This document shows positions 52,515 through 62,166 of a DNA stretch of 64,000 bases, in pieces. The translations under genes and the position numbers were made by a program. Source of the stretch: Salmonirosea aquatica. Its GTDB lineage: Bacteria > Bacteroidota > Bacteroidia > Cytophagales > Spirosomataceae. The DNA is taken from contig NZ_WHLY01000002.1 in the NCBI RefSeq assembly GCF_009296315.1, positions 682,001 through 746,000 of the forward strand, written 5' to 3'. The notes beneath the pieces were generated by a model, which worked only from the letters and a program-made list of their open reading frames with translations, searched no databases and had not been told where the DNA came from. The stretch's first letter is position 1; the number at the start of each line of letters is the position of its first letter.

Positions 52515-53504
52515 TCAATCCTTCTTGTAATCGTCAAAAGCCCGGTGGTTGGAATCTTCATACAATCGTTCTTCGGGCAAACTTTTGAAATAATCGTAGG
52601 TAATCCGTAATCCTTCTTCCCGTAGTACCTTTGGTTCCCAACCCAGAATTTCTTTCGCTTTCGTGATGTCAGGCTGTCGTTGCTTGGGGTCATCCTGCGG
52701 AAGTTCTTTATAAATCACTTTCTGGTTCGTTCCGGTCAATTTGATGATTTCCTCTGCGAATTCCTTGATAGTAATCTCGGACGGGTTTCCAATATTGACA
52801 GGATAGGGATAGTCGCTCAATAAGAGTCGATAAATACCTTCCACCAGATCAGCCACGTAGCAGAATGAGCGTGTCTGCGAGCCATCACCAAATATCGTCA
52901 GGTCTTCGCCCCGCAGTGCCTGCCCAATGAAAGCGGGCAGTACCCGACCGTCGTTCAAGCGCATCCGAGGACCGTAGGTATTAAAGATGCGTACAATGCG
53001 CGTTTCCAGGCCATGATAGCGGTGGTAGGCCATTGTGATTGCCTCCTGATAGCGTTTGGCTTCATCGTAACAGCCACGCGGCCCAATAGGGTTTACGTGC
53101 CCCCAGTACTCCTCAGTTTGGGGATGTACCAGTGGATCACCGTACACCTCCGATGTAGAAGCGATAATAAACCGGGCATTTTTGACCCGGGCCAGGCCCA
53201 GCAAATTATGCGTACCCATGGCTCCTACCTTGAGCGTTTGGATGGGTATCTTCAGGTAATCAATCGGGCTGGCGGGCGAGGCAAAATGCAGAATATAGTG
53301 CAGATCGCCGGGCACATGCACGAACTTCGTAACGTCGTGGTGGTAGAACTCGAAATTCGGATGCGGCATCAGGTGTTCGATGTTACGCATATCGCCCGTA
53401 ATGAGATTGTCCATCGCGATTACGTGGTGTCCTTCCTTTACGAATCGGTCGCACAGGTGTGAGCCTAAAAATCCCGCGGCTCCGGTGATGAGGGTACGCT
53501 TCAT
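52515..53504 (-). CDS. uxs: UDP-glucuronate decarboxylase (UDP-xylose synthase-type SDR)
   Basis: 329 residues of the extended short-chain dehydrogenase fold. The NAD motif GAAGFLGSH is near residue 8, the catalytic pair is Y146 and K150 ([10 protein letters not shown]) with the Ser/Thr in [12 protein letters not shown], and the UXS-specific phrases [20 protein letters not shown] and [19 protein letters not shown] are present. It converts UDP-glucuronate to UDP-xylose. It follows the UDP-glucose dehydrogenase gene by 92 bases on the same strand, so the two give UDP-glucose to UDP-xylose for surface polysaccharide or protein glycosylation. No glycosyltransferase is nearby. Confidence 0.92.
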   Translation of the reverse strand: MKRTLITGAAGFLGSHLCDRFVKEGHHVIAMDNLITGDMRNIEHLMPHPNFEFYHHDVTKFVHVPGDLHYILHFASPASPIDYLKIPIQTLKVGAMGTHNLLGLARVKNARFIIASTSEVYGDPLVHPQTEEYWGHVNPIGPRGCYDEAKRYQEAITMAYHRYHGLETRIVRIFNTYGPRMRLNDGRVLPAFIGQALRGEDLTIFGDGSQTRSFCYVADLVEGIYRLLLSDYPYPVNIGNPSEITIKEFAEEIIKLTGTNQKVIYKELPQDDPKQRQPDITKAKEILGWEPKVLREEGLRITYDYFKSLPEERLYEDSNHRAFDDYKKD

Positions 53505-53596
53505 TTAACTAGTTAAAAATGAAAAATTGAGAATTAAAAGTAACTTTTGATGGGAATGAGCAAAGCCTCAGACCCTTCTGTTCAATGCTACAGAGT

Positions 53597-54940
53597 TCAG
53601 AGGGCGGTATCGTCCACCGCCAGCTGTCCACTCATCACCGCTTCCCGGCCAATGCTGTAATAGGTATACCCCATTTCGCGCATCAGGTCCAGTTCGTACA
53701 GATTACGCCCGTCGAACACGACCTTGTTTTTCAACAGTTTGTTCATTTTTTCGAAGTCCGGCGTGCGGAACTGCGGCCATTCTGTAAAAATCATAAGGCC
53801 GTCGGCATCGTCGAGCGCGGCATAGGGTGTATGGCAGTAGGTGAGCTGGTCACCCAGTACGCGCTTCACATTGTCCATGGCCTCGGGGTCGTAGACTGTC
53901 ACCTTGGCGCCTGCCTCTAGGAGTACCTTTATGTTTTCCAGGGCCGGAGCCTCCCGGATGTCGTCGGTGTAGGGCTTGAAGGCCAGGCCCCATACGGCAA
54001 TGGTTTTCCCCTTCAAGTCTCCCTCAAAATAATCCATCAGCAGCGGAATGAGCCGCTTTTTCTGATCCTCGTTGACCGCCATGACCGAGTTCAGGATCCG
54101 GAAATCATAGGCGAAGTCACGCGAAGTCTTGGCCAGGGCCTGCACGTCTTTGGGAAAGCAGCTTCCCCCGTATCCAATGCCGGCAAACAGGAAACGCTTG
54201 CCAATGCGGCTGTCGGTACCGATGCCGCGGCGGATGTCGTCCACGTTGGCACCTACCTTCTCGCACAGATTCGCGATTTCGTTCATGAAGGTAATCTTCA
54301 TGGCCAGAAACGAATTGGCCGCGTATTTGCTCATTTCGGCCGAGCGCTCGTCCATGAAAATCACCGGGTTACCCTGCCGCACCAGGGGCGCGTACAGTTT
54401 TTCCATGGTTTTGCGGGCCTTCTCTGAGGTAGTACCTACCACCACGCGATCGGGTTTCATGAAGTCCTCCACGGCCACTCCTTCGCGCAGAAATTCGGGA
54501 TTGGACACGACGTCGAACTCGACTTTCGCATTCTTGGCAATGACCGCATGCACTTTTTCGGCTGTGCCCACGGGTACGGTGCTCTTGTCCACAATGACGG
54601 CATAGTGTTCCAGCAGGGGACCCAAATCATCGGCTACCTTAAGAATATATTTCAGATCGGCGGAGCCGTCTTCGCCCGGCGGGGTGGGTAGGGCCAGAAA
54701 GATAATCTGCGCCTCCTTGATCCCTTCGGCCAGGTTGGTCGTAAATTTCAGACGGCCCTCGGCCACGTTGCGATCGAACAGCACGTCGAGCCCCGGCTCA
54801 TAAATGGGGATCTGGCCCTTGGTGAGCCGCTGGATTTTGTTCTCGTCGATGTCGACGCAAATGACCTGATTTCCGGTTTCGGCAAAACAAGTACCTGTCA
54901 CGAGTCCGACGTACCCGGTACCTACAACTGCGATTTTCAT
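53597..54940 (-). CDS. ugd: UDP-glucose 6-dehydrogenase
   Basis: 447 residues. The Rossmann motif GTGYVGLVTGTCF opens the protein, the catalytic Cys is C261 in GYGGSCFPKD, and LPTPPGEDGSADL and AVWGLAFKPYTDDIREAPAL are family signatures. It oxidises UDP-glucose to UDP-glucuronate with two NAD+. It is the first gene of a two-gene leftward unit with the UDP-glucuronate decarboxylase. The protein ends with a short tail (MSGQLAVDDTAL) after the domain. Confidence 0.95.
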   Translation of the reverse strand: MKIAVVGTGYVGLVTGTCFAETGNQVICVDIDENKIQRLTKGQIPIYEPGLDVLFDRNVAEGRLKFTTNLAEGIKEAQIIFLALPTPPGEDGSADLKYILKVADDLGPLLEHYAVIVDKSTVPVGTAEKVHAVIAKNAKVEFDVVSNPEFLREGVAVEDFMKPDRVVVGTTSEKARKTMEKLYAPLVRQGNPVIFMDERSAEMSKYAANSFLAMKITFMNEIANLCEKVGANVDDIRRGIGTDSRIGKRFLFAGIGYGGSCFPKDVQALAKTSRDFAYDFRILNSVMAVNEDQKKRLIPLLMDYFEGDLKGKTIAVWGLAFKPYTDDIREAPALENIKVLLEAGAKVTVYDPEAMDNVKRVLGDQLTYCHTPYAALDDADGLMIFTEWPQFRTPDFEKMNKLLKNKVVFDGRNLYELDLMREMGYTYYSIGREAVMSGQLAVDDTAL

Positions 54941-55232
54941 GTGCTTGGATGGGTAAGATTGTGTAACGATTGATTCCTGAATTGTACTTTCCTAGTGTTT
55001 TATCGGGAAAGCAGCCCAAAAATAGCACTTTTTCCAAGAATCAAATGGCCCACCTCACATAATTTAGTAACTGTACTCCTGAAATCTCATACCAAAAATG
55101 GGCGAAAAGGAGAAAAATGTGGAAAATTCACTTAACTTGTCACAAGCCGGCGGGATAATACCATGAAATGAGCCCCACTCGTTTATCTAGTATATTGCCT
55201 CTGCCAACACTTCATCAATTCAATAAAGACCT

Positions 55233-56375
55233 ATGCTTACCGAAACCGCCGAAAACCAGGCCCTTATCGAACAGACCGTCCGCGACTTTGCGGAGCGGAA
55301 CATCCGTCCTTATATCCGGGAATGGGATGAAGCCCAACATTTTCCCGTCGATGTCATGCATCAGATGGGCGAACTCGGCCTTATGGGTATTCTGGTACCA
55401 CCACAGTACGGTGGTTCAGGCCTCGGCTACCGTGAGTACGTGGCCGCTCTGATTGGAATTTCCCGGGTAGACCCCTCCATCGGCCTTTCGATGGCAGCCC
55501 ATAACTCCCTGTGCACCAATCATATTTTAATGTTTGGTACTGAAAATCAGAAAGGCACCTACCTACCCAAACTAGCGTCGGGCCAGTGGCTTGGTGCGTG
55601 GGGACTCACCGAGCCTAACACGGGATCGGATGCGGGCAACATGCGTACTGTAGCAGTGAAAGAGGGTACCGAATGGATTCTGAACGGTTCCAAGAATTTT
55701 ATCACCCATGGCAAGAGTGGCGACGTGGCCGTGGTAATCGCCCGCACTGGTGAACCGGGCGATAAGCACGGAGCCACTGCCTTCGTAATCGAGAAAGGTA
55801 CCCCCGGCTTTTCGGCTGGGCGGAAGGAGGATAAGCTTGGAATGCGGGCTTCCGAAACCGCCGAACTTATTTTTCAGGATTGCCGGATCTCCGACGAGCA
55901 ACGGCTGGGCGAGGTAGGTGAAGGATTCATACAATCGCTTAAGATTCTGGACGGTGGACGTATATCTATCGCCGCTTTGAGCGTAGGTACGGCGCTGGGG
56001 GCTTACGAAGCCGCCCGCGACTATGCCAAAGAACGCAAGCAGTTCGGCCAATCCATTTCCCGCTTCCAGGGCATCGCTTTCAAGCTGGCCGATATGTACA
56101 CCGACATCCAGGCCTCCACCATGCTCACCTACAATGCCGCCGACATGAAGGACCGGGGGGAAAAAGTAAGCCTGGCGAGTTCGGTAGCCAAGTACCACGC
56201 ATCCGAAACTGCCGTGCGGGTTTCCAATGAGGCTGTGCAGGTGTTTGGAGGCTACGGGTTCACGAAAGACTACCCCGTCGAGAAATTCTACCGCGACAGC
56301 AAGTTGTGCACCATCGGGGAAGGTACCAGCGAAATCCAGAAACTAGTCATTTCGCGGGAAATATTGCGGGGATAG
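55233..56375 (+). CDS. Acyl-CoA dehydrogenase
   Basis: 380 residues. It has the three-domain FAD fold with signatures GAWGLTEPNTGSDAGNMRTV (FAD/substrate site) and QVFGGYGFTKDYPVEKFYRD near the end, with a probable catalytic Glu in the GEGTSEIQKLVISREI region. The length, DYAKERKQFGQSISRFQGIA and overall pattern fit the short- or medium/branched-chain butyryl-CoA dehydrogenase group. It catalyses the first step of beta-oxidation or branched amino acid breakdown, passing electrons to ETF. No ETF gene is adjacent. A terminator follows 30 bases after the stop. Confidence 0.95.
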   Translation: MLTETAENQALIEQTVRDFAERNIRPYIREWDEAQHFPVDVMHQMGELGLMGILVPPQYGGSGLGYREYVAALIGISRVDPSIGLSMAAHNSLCTNHILMFGTENQKGTYLPKLASGQWLGAWGLTEPNTGSDAGNMRTVAVKEGTEWILNGSKNFITHGKSGDVAVVIARTGEPGDKHGATAFVIEKGTPGFSAGRKEDKLGMRASETAELIFQDCRISDEQRLGEVGEGFIQSLKILDGGRISIAALSVGTALGAYEAARDYAKERKQFGQSISRFQGIAFKLADMYTDIQASTMLTYNAADMKDRGEKVSLASSVAKYHASETAVRVSNEAVQVFGGYGFTKDYPVEKFYRDSKLCTIGEGTSEIQKLVISREILRG

Positions 56376-56404
56376 GTACCCCTTAAAAGTCTACCGGACG
56401 TAAC

Positions 56405-56454
56405 AGGCTGTTCTCTGGAAAGGGGTACCACTCATCCCTCCAAAAGAACAGCCT
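56405..56454 (+). terminator. Terminator after the acyl-CoA dehydrogenase
   Basis: AGGCTGTTCT (56405-56414) pairs perfectly with 56445-56454 across a 30-base loop and is followed by ATTTTTTAC. Confidence 0.65.
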
Positions 56455-56584
56455 ATTTTTTACCTCACCACTTATAACGCCCTTCCGCCGATAGCCCCCG
56501 ACCGGGGGGCGTTCATCCGACAAGTATTGCGGACCTGCTGCGCACTTCCTACATTCGTGGCGTACCCTTAAATCAACCTCCGAT

Positions 56585-57502
56585 ATGATCGCCTTAATAG
56601 TACTTCTTGTGCTGGTGGTGCTGGCTATTCTAATGGCCGTCAAAGTAGTACCCCAGCAATCTGCTTATGTCGTCGAACGGCTCGGGAAGTTTTACGCCGT
56701 GCTGCAACCCGGCATCAATTTCATCATTCCCTTTTTTGATCGCGTCGCCTACAAGTATACCCTGAAAGAGTCGGCCATTGATATTCCCGAGCAGATATGC
56801 ATCACCAACGATAACGTACAGGTGCGCATGGATGGGGTCATTTTTATTCAGGTGATCGATGCCAAGAAAGCCGCCTATGGCATTTCCAACTATACCTTTG
56901 CCGTAACCCAGTTAGCCCAAACGACCATGCGGAGTGAGATTGGCAAACTGGCCCTTGACAAGACCTTTGAGGAGCGTATGACGATTAACCGGGCGGTAGT
57001 CGAAGCTATCGATGAAGCTGCTACGGGTTGGGGAGTGAAGGTATTACGTTACGAAATCAAAAATATTACCCCACCGCAAAGTGTGCTGATGGCCATGGAA
57101 AAACAGATGCAGGCCGAACGGGAGCGCCGGGCGGTGATTCTGCAATCGGACGGAGAGAAGCAGGCCGCCATTAATGTAGCCGAAGGTCAGAAGCAGAAGG
57201 TTGTTCTGGAATCAGAAGGGATTCGGGAGCGGCAGATCAATGAGGCGCAAGGCGAAGCTTCAGCGATTCTTTCCGTAGCTGAGGCAACCGCCGAGAGTAT
57301 CCGCCTCGTGGCGGCTTCCATTCAAAACCAGGGTGGCATGGAAGCAGTCCAACTCCGGGTGGCTGATAATCTGGTAGAACAGTTTGGAAAACTGGCCAAA
57401 ACAAACAATACGCTTATTTTGCCTGCCAACTTTGCTGATATGGGTTCGCTGATTGCAGCGGCCATGACGGTTGTCAAATCGGACCTACCCAAGTCGAAGT
57501 AA
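56585..57502 (+). CDS. Slipin / stomatin-like SPFH protein (QmcA-type)
   Basis: 305 residues. An N-terminal membrane helix (ALIVLLVLVVLAILMAV) is followed by the SPFH/band 7 domain (about 20-180; VVPQQSAYVVERLGKFYAVL and VRMDGVIFIQVIDAKKAAYG) and a coiled coil with Ala/Glu repeats (EKQAAINVAEGQKQKVVLES, NEAQGEASAILSVAEATAES). These proteins form large rings in membrane microdomains and assist membrane protein quality control. The NfeD-type gene starts 80 bases later, the standard slipin-NfeD partnership. Confidence 0.95.
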   Translation: MIALIVLLVLVVLAILMAVKVVPQQSAYVVERLGKFYAVLQPGINFIIPFFDRVAYKYTLKESAIDIPEQICITNDNVQVRMDGVIFIQVIDAKKAAYGISNYTFAVTQLAQTTMRSEIGKLALDKTFEERMTINRAVVEAIDEAATGWGVKVLRYEIKNITPPQSVLMAMEKQMQAERERRAVILQSDGEKQAAINVAEGQKQKVVLESEGIRERQINEAQGEASAILSVAEATAESIRLVAASIQNQGGMEAVQLRVADNLVEQFGKLAKTNNTLILPANFADMGSLIAAAMTVVKSDLPKSK

Positions 57503-57582
57503 TGGATTGTTGATGATAGACATGGGGCCTTTATCGAGGCTTCCAATGGTCTATTTATTTGATTTTTTTACCAAGTGTACTC

Positions 57583-58020
57583 ATGGAATTAACCCTGCCC
57601 CAAATATGGCTCATTGTCGGACTGCTCATGCTGGTGGCCGAGTTGGTTAGCGTCGTACTGGTATTTGTGTTTTTTGCCGCCGGCGCTTTAATTACCGCCT
57701 TACTGGCCAGCATTGGACTGCTTCCTGATCTAAACACCCAGTTGTTTGCGTTTTCGCTAATTTCTGTGCTTTCGCTGGTCCTTCTGAGAAATCAGGCCCG
57801 CAGACTGCTCGAAAACCGGGGAAAGCACACGGAATATAGTGAATATGCGGGCGAAACTGCCATGGTCATCAAGGATATACCCGCCACAGGCGAGGGAAAA
57901 ATTTATTACCGGGGTGCCGAATGGATTGCCCTTTCGGCCACGAATTCCATTATAGAAGCCGGTAGCAAGGTCATCATCCGGGCTACGGACGGAATCAAAT
58001 TGATCGTTGAAGAAACGTAG
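57583..58020 (+). CDS. NfeD family membrane protein (short form)
   Basis: 145 residues from the ATG at 57583; an in-frame TTG at 57559 is unlikely. Two to three membrane helices in the first half (IWLIVGLLMLVAELVSVVLV, FAAGALITALLASIG) are followed by a C-terminal OB-fold domain (about 85-145; GETAMVIKDIPATGEGKIYY, IEAGSKVIIRATDGIKLIV). It is the short NfeD type without the ClpP-like protease domain. It works with the preceding slipin in the membrane. A long hairpin lies 10 bases after the stop. Confidence 0.93.
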   Translation: MELTLPQIWLIVGLLMLVAELVSVVLVFVFFAAGALITALLASIGLLPDLNTQLFAFSLISVLSLVLLRNQARRLLENRGKHTEYSEYAGETAMVIKDIPATGEGKIYYRGAEWIALSATNSIIEAGSKVIIRATDGIKLIVEET

Positions 58021-58030
58021 ACTCTCTTTG

Positions 58031-58107
58031 GGATAAAAAGGTGAAGGGCTAATGGGAAAAGGTATTCATAGAATCCCATTCTCCATTAGCCCTTCACCTT
58101 TTTATCC
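58031..58107. terminator. Bidirectional terminator, 25-bp perfect arms with nested alternative hairpin
   Basis: Arms 58031-58055 and 58083-58107 pair perfectly. Inside, AATGGGA at 58051 and TCCCATT near 58074 can form a second, competing stem. It lies between the convergent NfeD and phosphatase genes. Confidence 0.8.
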
Positions 58108-58112
58108 TCCTT

Positions 58113-59771
58113 TTATTTCAACGCTTCCGGTATGGGATTTCCTACCGTGCCGTTGGGTGGCAACAGATGCAGCAGGGCGGCGATGGTGGGAGCAATGTCC
58201 GGGATGGCCGTGCGGCGCAGCGTTTCGCCTTTGGGAATCCCCCAGCCGTAAAATAGTAGGGGTACATGGGTATCGCCATTGTAGGGTGAACCGTGGGTAG
58301 TACCTCGGGTACTGCCCGAAAACCAGCCTGGCTGCATCACAATCTGCAAATCGCCACTCCGTTTAGCATTGATAAGGTTTTTGTAAAGTTCCAGTTGATA
58401 GCTGTTAAGTGAACTTTTACCCAGCTCGGCCAGATTGATCACGTCGGCCACGCCCGGTACGGGTAGCAATGCTTCGCGCACCACCTCGAACACTTCCTGC
58501 ACCTTAATTTTTTTCTGCTTCAGGGTCGCATGGTTCAGGTACATCTGATAATTCTCACTGGCCCGGATGTAGTCGCCTTTTCCGAATGCCTCTTCCAGGG
58601 CATTGTTTACATTATTCTTGATGGTGCCGTTGTTGAGCACACCGGCATTCAGGCGATGCTCGTTCCAGAAAGCAGGAACGTCGGTTACGCCATGATCGGC
58701 CGTGAGAAATACGGTGTAGTTGCCCTTTCCCGTCCAACTGTCCAGAAAAGTAAACAGCTCCGCAAACTCGCGATCCAGCCGCAGGTACACATCCTCAACT
58801 TCAACGGAATTGGGACCGAAAGCATGCCCCACGTAGTCGGGAGAAGAAAAGCTTACGGCCAGAAAATCGGTCTGCTGGCCTTTACCCATGTTCTCACCTT
58901 TGATGGCGGCGATCGCCATATCCTTGGTCATCGTGTTGCCAAAGGGTGTGGAAGCGATGATCCCAAACGCATCGCCCGCCCGGCCCGCCAGATCGTATGG
59001 GAACGCCGAAGTCTGGTTGCCGGCCAGTTTGTTTTCGTAAGGACGATCGTCCGGGGTACTTTCCACGTACTGTTCGATGGGTAGCAAGGTTTTCCAGCCG
59101 TCTTTCAGGTACTTAGCGGGTAGCTTTTGGTCATTCACCTCCTGCGCCCATTTGGGTAATTCATTGGTATAAAAGGTGCTGGTGATCCAATTGCCCGTTT
59201 TGGAATCAAACCAGTAAGCTCCCGTAGCCGTGTGTCCGGCGGGCAGAATGGCTCCCCGGTCTTTGATGGCAATACCCACCGTCTTGGAACGGAAATTGGT
59301 ACCCAATTGCAATTGATCGGTGATCGTGCTGGTCAGCAGGTTGCGGGGGGACATTTTCCCGGCACTGGCATTGGTGCTTCCTACGGTCGTGACGGTAGTG
59401 TCCTCGGCGCAATATACTCCTTTGCCCGCAATGGGATCGAACCAATCGTTGCCTATAATACCGTTGATAGCCGGCACCGAACCAGTATACACTGCCGAAT
59501 GCCCTGCCGCCGTAACTGTCAGCGCGTAGCTGTAATGGTTGTTACGGCAGTTGAAGCCTTCATTCATCAATCGTTTCAGTCCACCCTCTCCGTATTTATC
59601 ATAAAAGCGGTACAGATAGTCGTACCGCATCTGGTCCACTACGATACCTACCACAAGCTTGGGGCGGGCGAGAGGGGGCGTTTTTTTGGGAGAAGGTTGA
59701 GCGAAGGTACTAAAACTCAGGGCTAAGAAAACGATGAGCAATCGGTAGGGTCGGTTGTCAAAAAATTGCAT
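58113..59771 (-). CDS. PafA-like alkaline phosphatase / type I phosphodiesterase family enzyme, exported
   Basis: 552 residues with signal peptide (LIVFLALSFSTFAQ). Alkaline phosphatase superfamily blocks are VVGIVVDQMRYDYL (D46 metal ligand), then YALTVTAAGHSAVYTGSVPA, where T85 or T87 is the probable nucleophile in place of Ser. Later are FSSPDYVGHAFGPNSVE, VFLTADHGVTDVPAF and FSGSTRGTTHGSPYNGDTHV, which hold the remaining metal ligands. The Thr nucleophile and loop are those of the periplasmic PafA phosphate-insensitive monoesterases of Bacteroidota. It releases phosphate from organic esters. Monocistronic. Confidence 0.9.
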   Translation of the reverse strand: MQFFDNRPYRLLIVFLALSFSTFAQPSPKKTPPLARPKLVVGIVVDQMRYDYLYRFYDKYGEGGLKRLMNEGFNCRNNHYSYALTVTAAGHSAVYTGSVPAINGIIGNDWFDPIAGKGVYCAEDTTVTTVGSTNASAGKMSPRNLLTSTITDQLQLGTNFRSKTVGIAIKDRGAILPAGHTATGAYWFDSKTGNWITSTFYTNELPKWAQEVNDQKLPAKYLKDGWKTLLPIEQYVESTPDDRPYENKLAGNQTSAFPYDLAGRAGDAFGIIASTPFGNTMTKDMAIAAIKGENMGKGQQTDFLAVSFSSPDYVGHAFGPNSVEVEDVYLRLDREFAELFTFLDSWTGKGNYTVFLTADHGVTDVPAFWNEHRLNAGVLNNGTIKNNVNNALEEAFGKGDYIRASENYQMYLNHATLKQKKIKVQEVFEVVREALLPVPGVADVINLAELGKSSLNSYQLELYKNLINAKRSGDLQIVMQPGWFSGSTRGTTHGSPYNGDTHVPLLFYGWGIPKGETLRRTAIPDIAPTIAALLHLLPPNGTVGNPIPEALK

Positions 59772-59907
59772 AGGATACAGGAGTCTAAAAAGGAATTCAT
59801 GAGGGCGGTAAAGTTAAAAGATATTTCTCAACCTACCCCCATTTGGATTTCTCCCAAACCATTTTGCTCCACCAACCGTTTTGTCCCTAGTATAAGACAA
59901 GATCTCT

Positions 59908-60660
59908 ATGCTCATCGAAAATGGCCCCGTGCTCCCCCTACCCCGTATGAAGCCCACTCCCATTGGTAATAAGGGTATCTGGGCGGCAGTCGTCGTGCTG
60001 TCGCTGTGGTTCGGATCGCTGGCCTTTCTGCTTAACTACCCCCTGTCATTTACTGATCCGCTCGTATATCTTTTCGTGTTGGTCCAAATGCACTTGTACA
60101 CGGGTGTGTTCATCACGGCTCATGATGCCATTCATGGCGTCGTAGCTCCCCAACAACCCAAACTAAACCAGGCCATCGGGTGGTTATCAGCTACCTTGTT
60201 TGCATTTAACAATTATAAGACCCTTTTTCGAAAGCACCATCTGCACCACCAGCATTCGGGTACCTTCGATGATCCCGATTTTCACGAAGGGAACGCCAAT
60301 TTCTTCATGTGGTATTACAGCTTCCTGAAGGAGTATATTTCCTGGAAACAGATCCTGTTCATGGCGATCACCTATAACCTGCTGAAACTGGCATTTCCCT
60401 GGGAAAATCTGGTGGTTTTCTGGATGATTCCGGCCATTTTGAGTACATTCCAGCTTTTCTTTTTCGGCACCTATCTACCCCACCGTGGCGAACACCATAA
60501 TCCGCCCCATAATGCCCGCAGTCAGGTACTCAACCACGCCTGGGCGTTTATGACCTGCTACTTTTTTGGCTACCATCTCGAGCATCACGCCTACCCCTAC
60601 CTACCCTGGTGGCGGCTACCCAAAGCGCGGGAAGCAACTTACCGAGTTCGTAGCTCCTAG
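59908..60660 (+). CDS. crtW: CrtW-type beta-carotene ketolase / fatty acid desaturase-fold enzyme
   Basis: 250 residues, four or more membrane helices. The diiron histidine motifs of the CrtW group are seen in order: H72-D-A-I-H76-G, H110-H-L-H-H114 with Q-H following, FFGTYLPHRGEHHNPPHNAR, and GYHLEHHAYPYLPWWRLPKA (H223, H226, H227). The FGTYLPHR and EHHxYPxxPWW phrases are specific for CrtW rather than acyl desaturases. It adds keto groups to carotenoids (for example canthaxanthin or astaxanthin synthesis). No other carotenoid gene lies here. It is convergent with a polyprenyl synthase gene. Confidence 0.88.
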   Translation: MLIENGPVLPLPRMKPTPIGNKGIWAAVVVLSLWFGSLAFLLNYPLSFTDPLVYLFVLVQMHLYTGVFITAHDAIHGVVAPQQPKLNQAIGWLSATLFAFNNYKTLFRKHHLHHQHSGTFDDPDFHEGNANFFMWYYSFLKEYISWKQILFMAITYNLLKLAFPWENLVVFWMIPAILSTFQLFFFGTYLPHRGEHHNPPHNARSQVLNHAWAFMTCYFFGYHLEHHAYPYLPWWRLPKAREATYRVRSS

Positions 60661-60718
60661 TCGAAAGTTTTAAGTTTTTGGGACATTCTGCTGCCCTGAG
60701 GTACTTCCCTTCAGGAAC

Positions 60719-61693
60719 TTATTTCGTCCGCTCGATGGTGAACTGAACGAGTTGTTCCAGTGAGGTGCGGTATACCGATTCGGGAAACGACTGAAGCAAC
60801 AGTCGGGCTTCTTCCACATAACTATGCATCACCCGCTGCGCGTACTCGATTCCCCCGGAGCTTTTAACGTAGGCGATCACTTCTGACACCTTGCGGGGCT
60901 TATGGCTTTCGTTGCGGACGATGTTGATGATTTTTCGCTTTTCCAGCCACGGTGCCTGATTGAGAGCATAAATCAGCGGCAAGGTCATTTTCTTTTCTTT
61001 GATATCGATCCCAAGCGGCTTGCCTACTTCAGCATCGCCGTAGTCGAAAAGATCGTCTTTGATCTGAAAGGCAATGCCCACTTTCTCACCAAAAGCGTGC
61101 ATCCGGCGGACGGTTTCGGCATCGCTGCACACCGAACTTGCCCCAACCGCGCAGCAGGAGGCAATGAGCGAGGCGGTTTTTTGGCGAATTATCTCGTAGT
61201 ATACTTCTTCGCTGATGTCCAACCGCCGGGCTTTTTCAATTTGCAGCAATTCGCCTTCGCTCAATTCACGCACGGCGGTGGAAACGATTTTCAGTAGTTC
61301 GTAATCCTGATTATCCACCGACAGCAGTAGTCCGCGCGAGAGCAGATAATCACCCACGAGCACGGCGATTTTGTTTTTCCAAAGGGCATTGACTGAGAAA
61401 AAACCGCGGCGGTAGTTGGAGTCGTCCACCACATCGTCGTGCACGAGCGTAGCCGTGTGGAGCAGCTCGATCAGCGAGGCACCCCGGTAGGTGGCTTCGG
61501 CAATGGTGCCGCACACGCCCGCCGATAAAAAGACAAACATCGGCCTGAGCTGTTTACCTTTCCGGCGCACGATATAATTCATGATCTGATCCAGCAACCG
61601 GACGTCACTTTTCATGAAAGCCCGAAACTTCGGTTCGAACGCCTTCATTTCGTCTTGGATGGGTACCTGGATAGCTTGGATGGAAAGTGACAT
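60719..61693 (-). CDS. Polyprenyl diphosphate synthase (long-chain type)
   Basis: 324 residues. The first aspartate-rich motif is LVHDDVVDD (D86, D87, D90, D91) and the second is QIKDDLFDYGD, both needed for magnesium-diphosphate binding; RRKGKQLRPMFVFLSAGVCG is the usual approach to the first. Bulky residues upstream of the first motif are not obvious, so the product is probably a long chain (C30-C40, menaquinone side chain) rather than geranyl or farnesyl diphosphate. Located on the opposite strand from the CrtW gene; both use isoprenoids but this is not a cluster. Confidence 0.93.
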   Translation of the reverse strand: MSLSIQAIQVPIQDEMKAFEPKFRAFMKSDVRLLDQIMNYIVRRKGKQLRPMFVFLSAGVCGTIAEATYRGASLIELLHTATLVHDDVVDDSNYRRGFFSVNALWKNKIAVLVGDYLLSRGLLLSVDNQDYELLKIVSTAVRELSEGELLQIEKARRLDISEEVYYEIIRQKTASLIASCCAVGASSVCSDAETVRRMHAFGEKVGIAFQIKDDLFDYGDAEVGKPLGIDIKEKKMTLPLIYALNQAPWLEKRKIINIVRNESHKPRKVSEVIAYVKSSGGIEYAQRVMHSYVEEARLLLQSFPESVYRTSLEQLVQFTIERTK

Positions 61694-62166
61694 AAATAGC
61701 TGACTGCTAATAGCGACTAGCTATTGGCATTGGGAAGTTCCAAAAGGGAGAATCGGGTACTATTGCCAGGTGGAAATTTCTTACACTTACCGGGCAGTGG
61801 CACTTCACCTTCAAAGAAGTTCGATTGTTTATAAATGGGCCGATCGTTAAAAAATGGGTGAGTGATTGGTGACTTTACAAGCCCAAAATTGCCATAAATT
61901 CTTTTGTTTATACCTATTTGCCGGGCAAAATGTTTATCTGATCAGGCGGGGAAAGTTGAAAATAGACAATGATTTTGTTATCTAGCCGTTCCACACGAAC
62001 CGAATGTCGTCAGCCAAAGTAGAGAAAAAGAAACAAAGTACCTGCCGGGCCGTGGCCATCGGGACGAACCTATACAAACCAAAAGCACAGGCTGTAGCCG
62101 GGAATATCGCTGAATTCAGCTAAACCGATTAGCCGATTATTTACGGCCAGTGCCAACCGTCAATCT
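61694..62166. other. 473-base region without a gene
   Basis: Between two divergently transcribed genes, the polyprenyl synthase (leftward) and the patatin gene (rightward). I see no gene, RNA or hairpin of note. The AT-rich part near 61890-61980 contains TTTTG then TATACCTATTTG, a possible rightward promoter with imperfect elements. The leader before the patatin gene is long (about 170 bases). Confidence 0.4.
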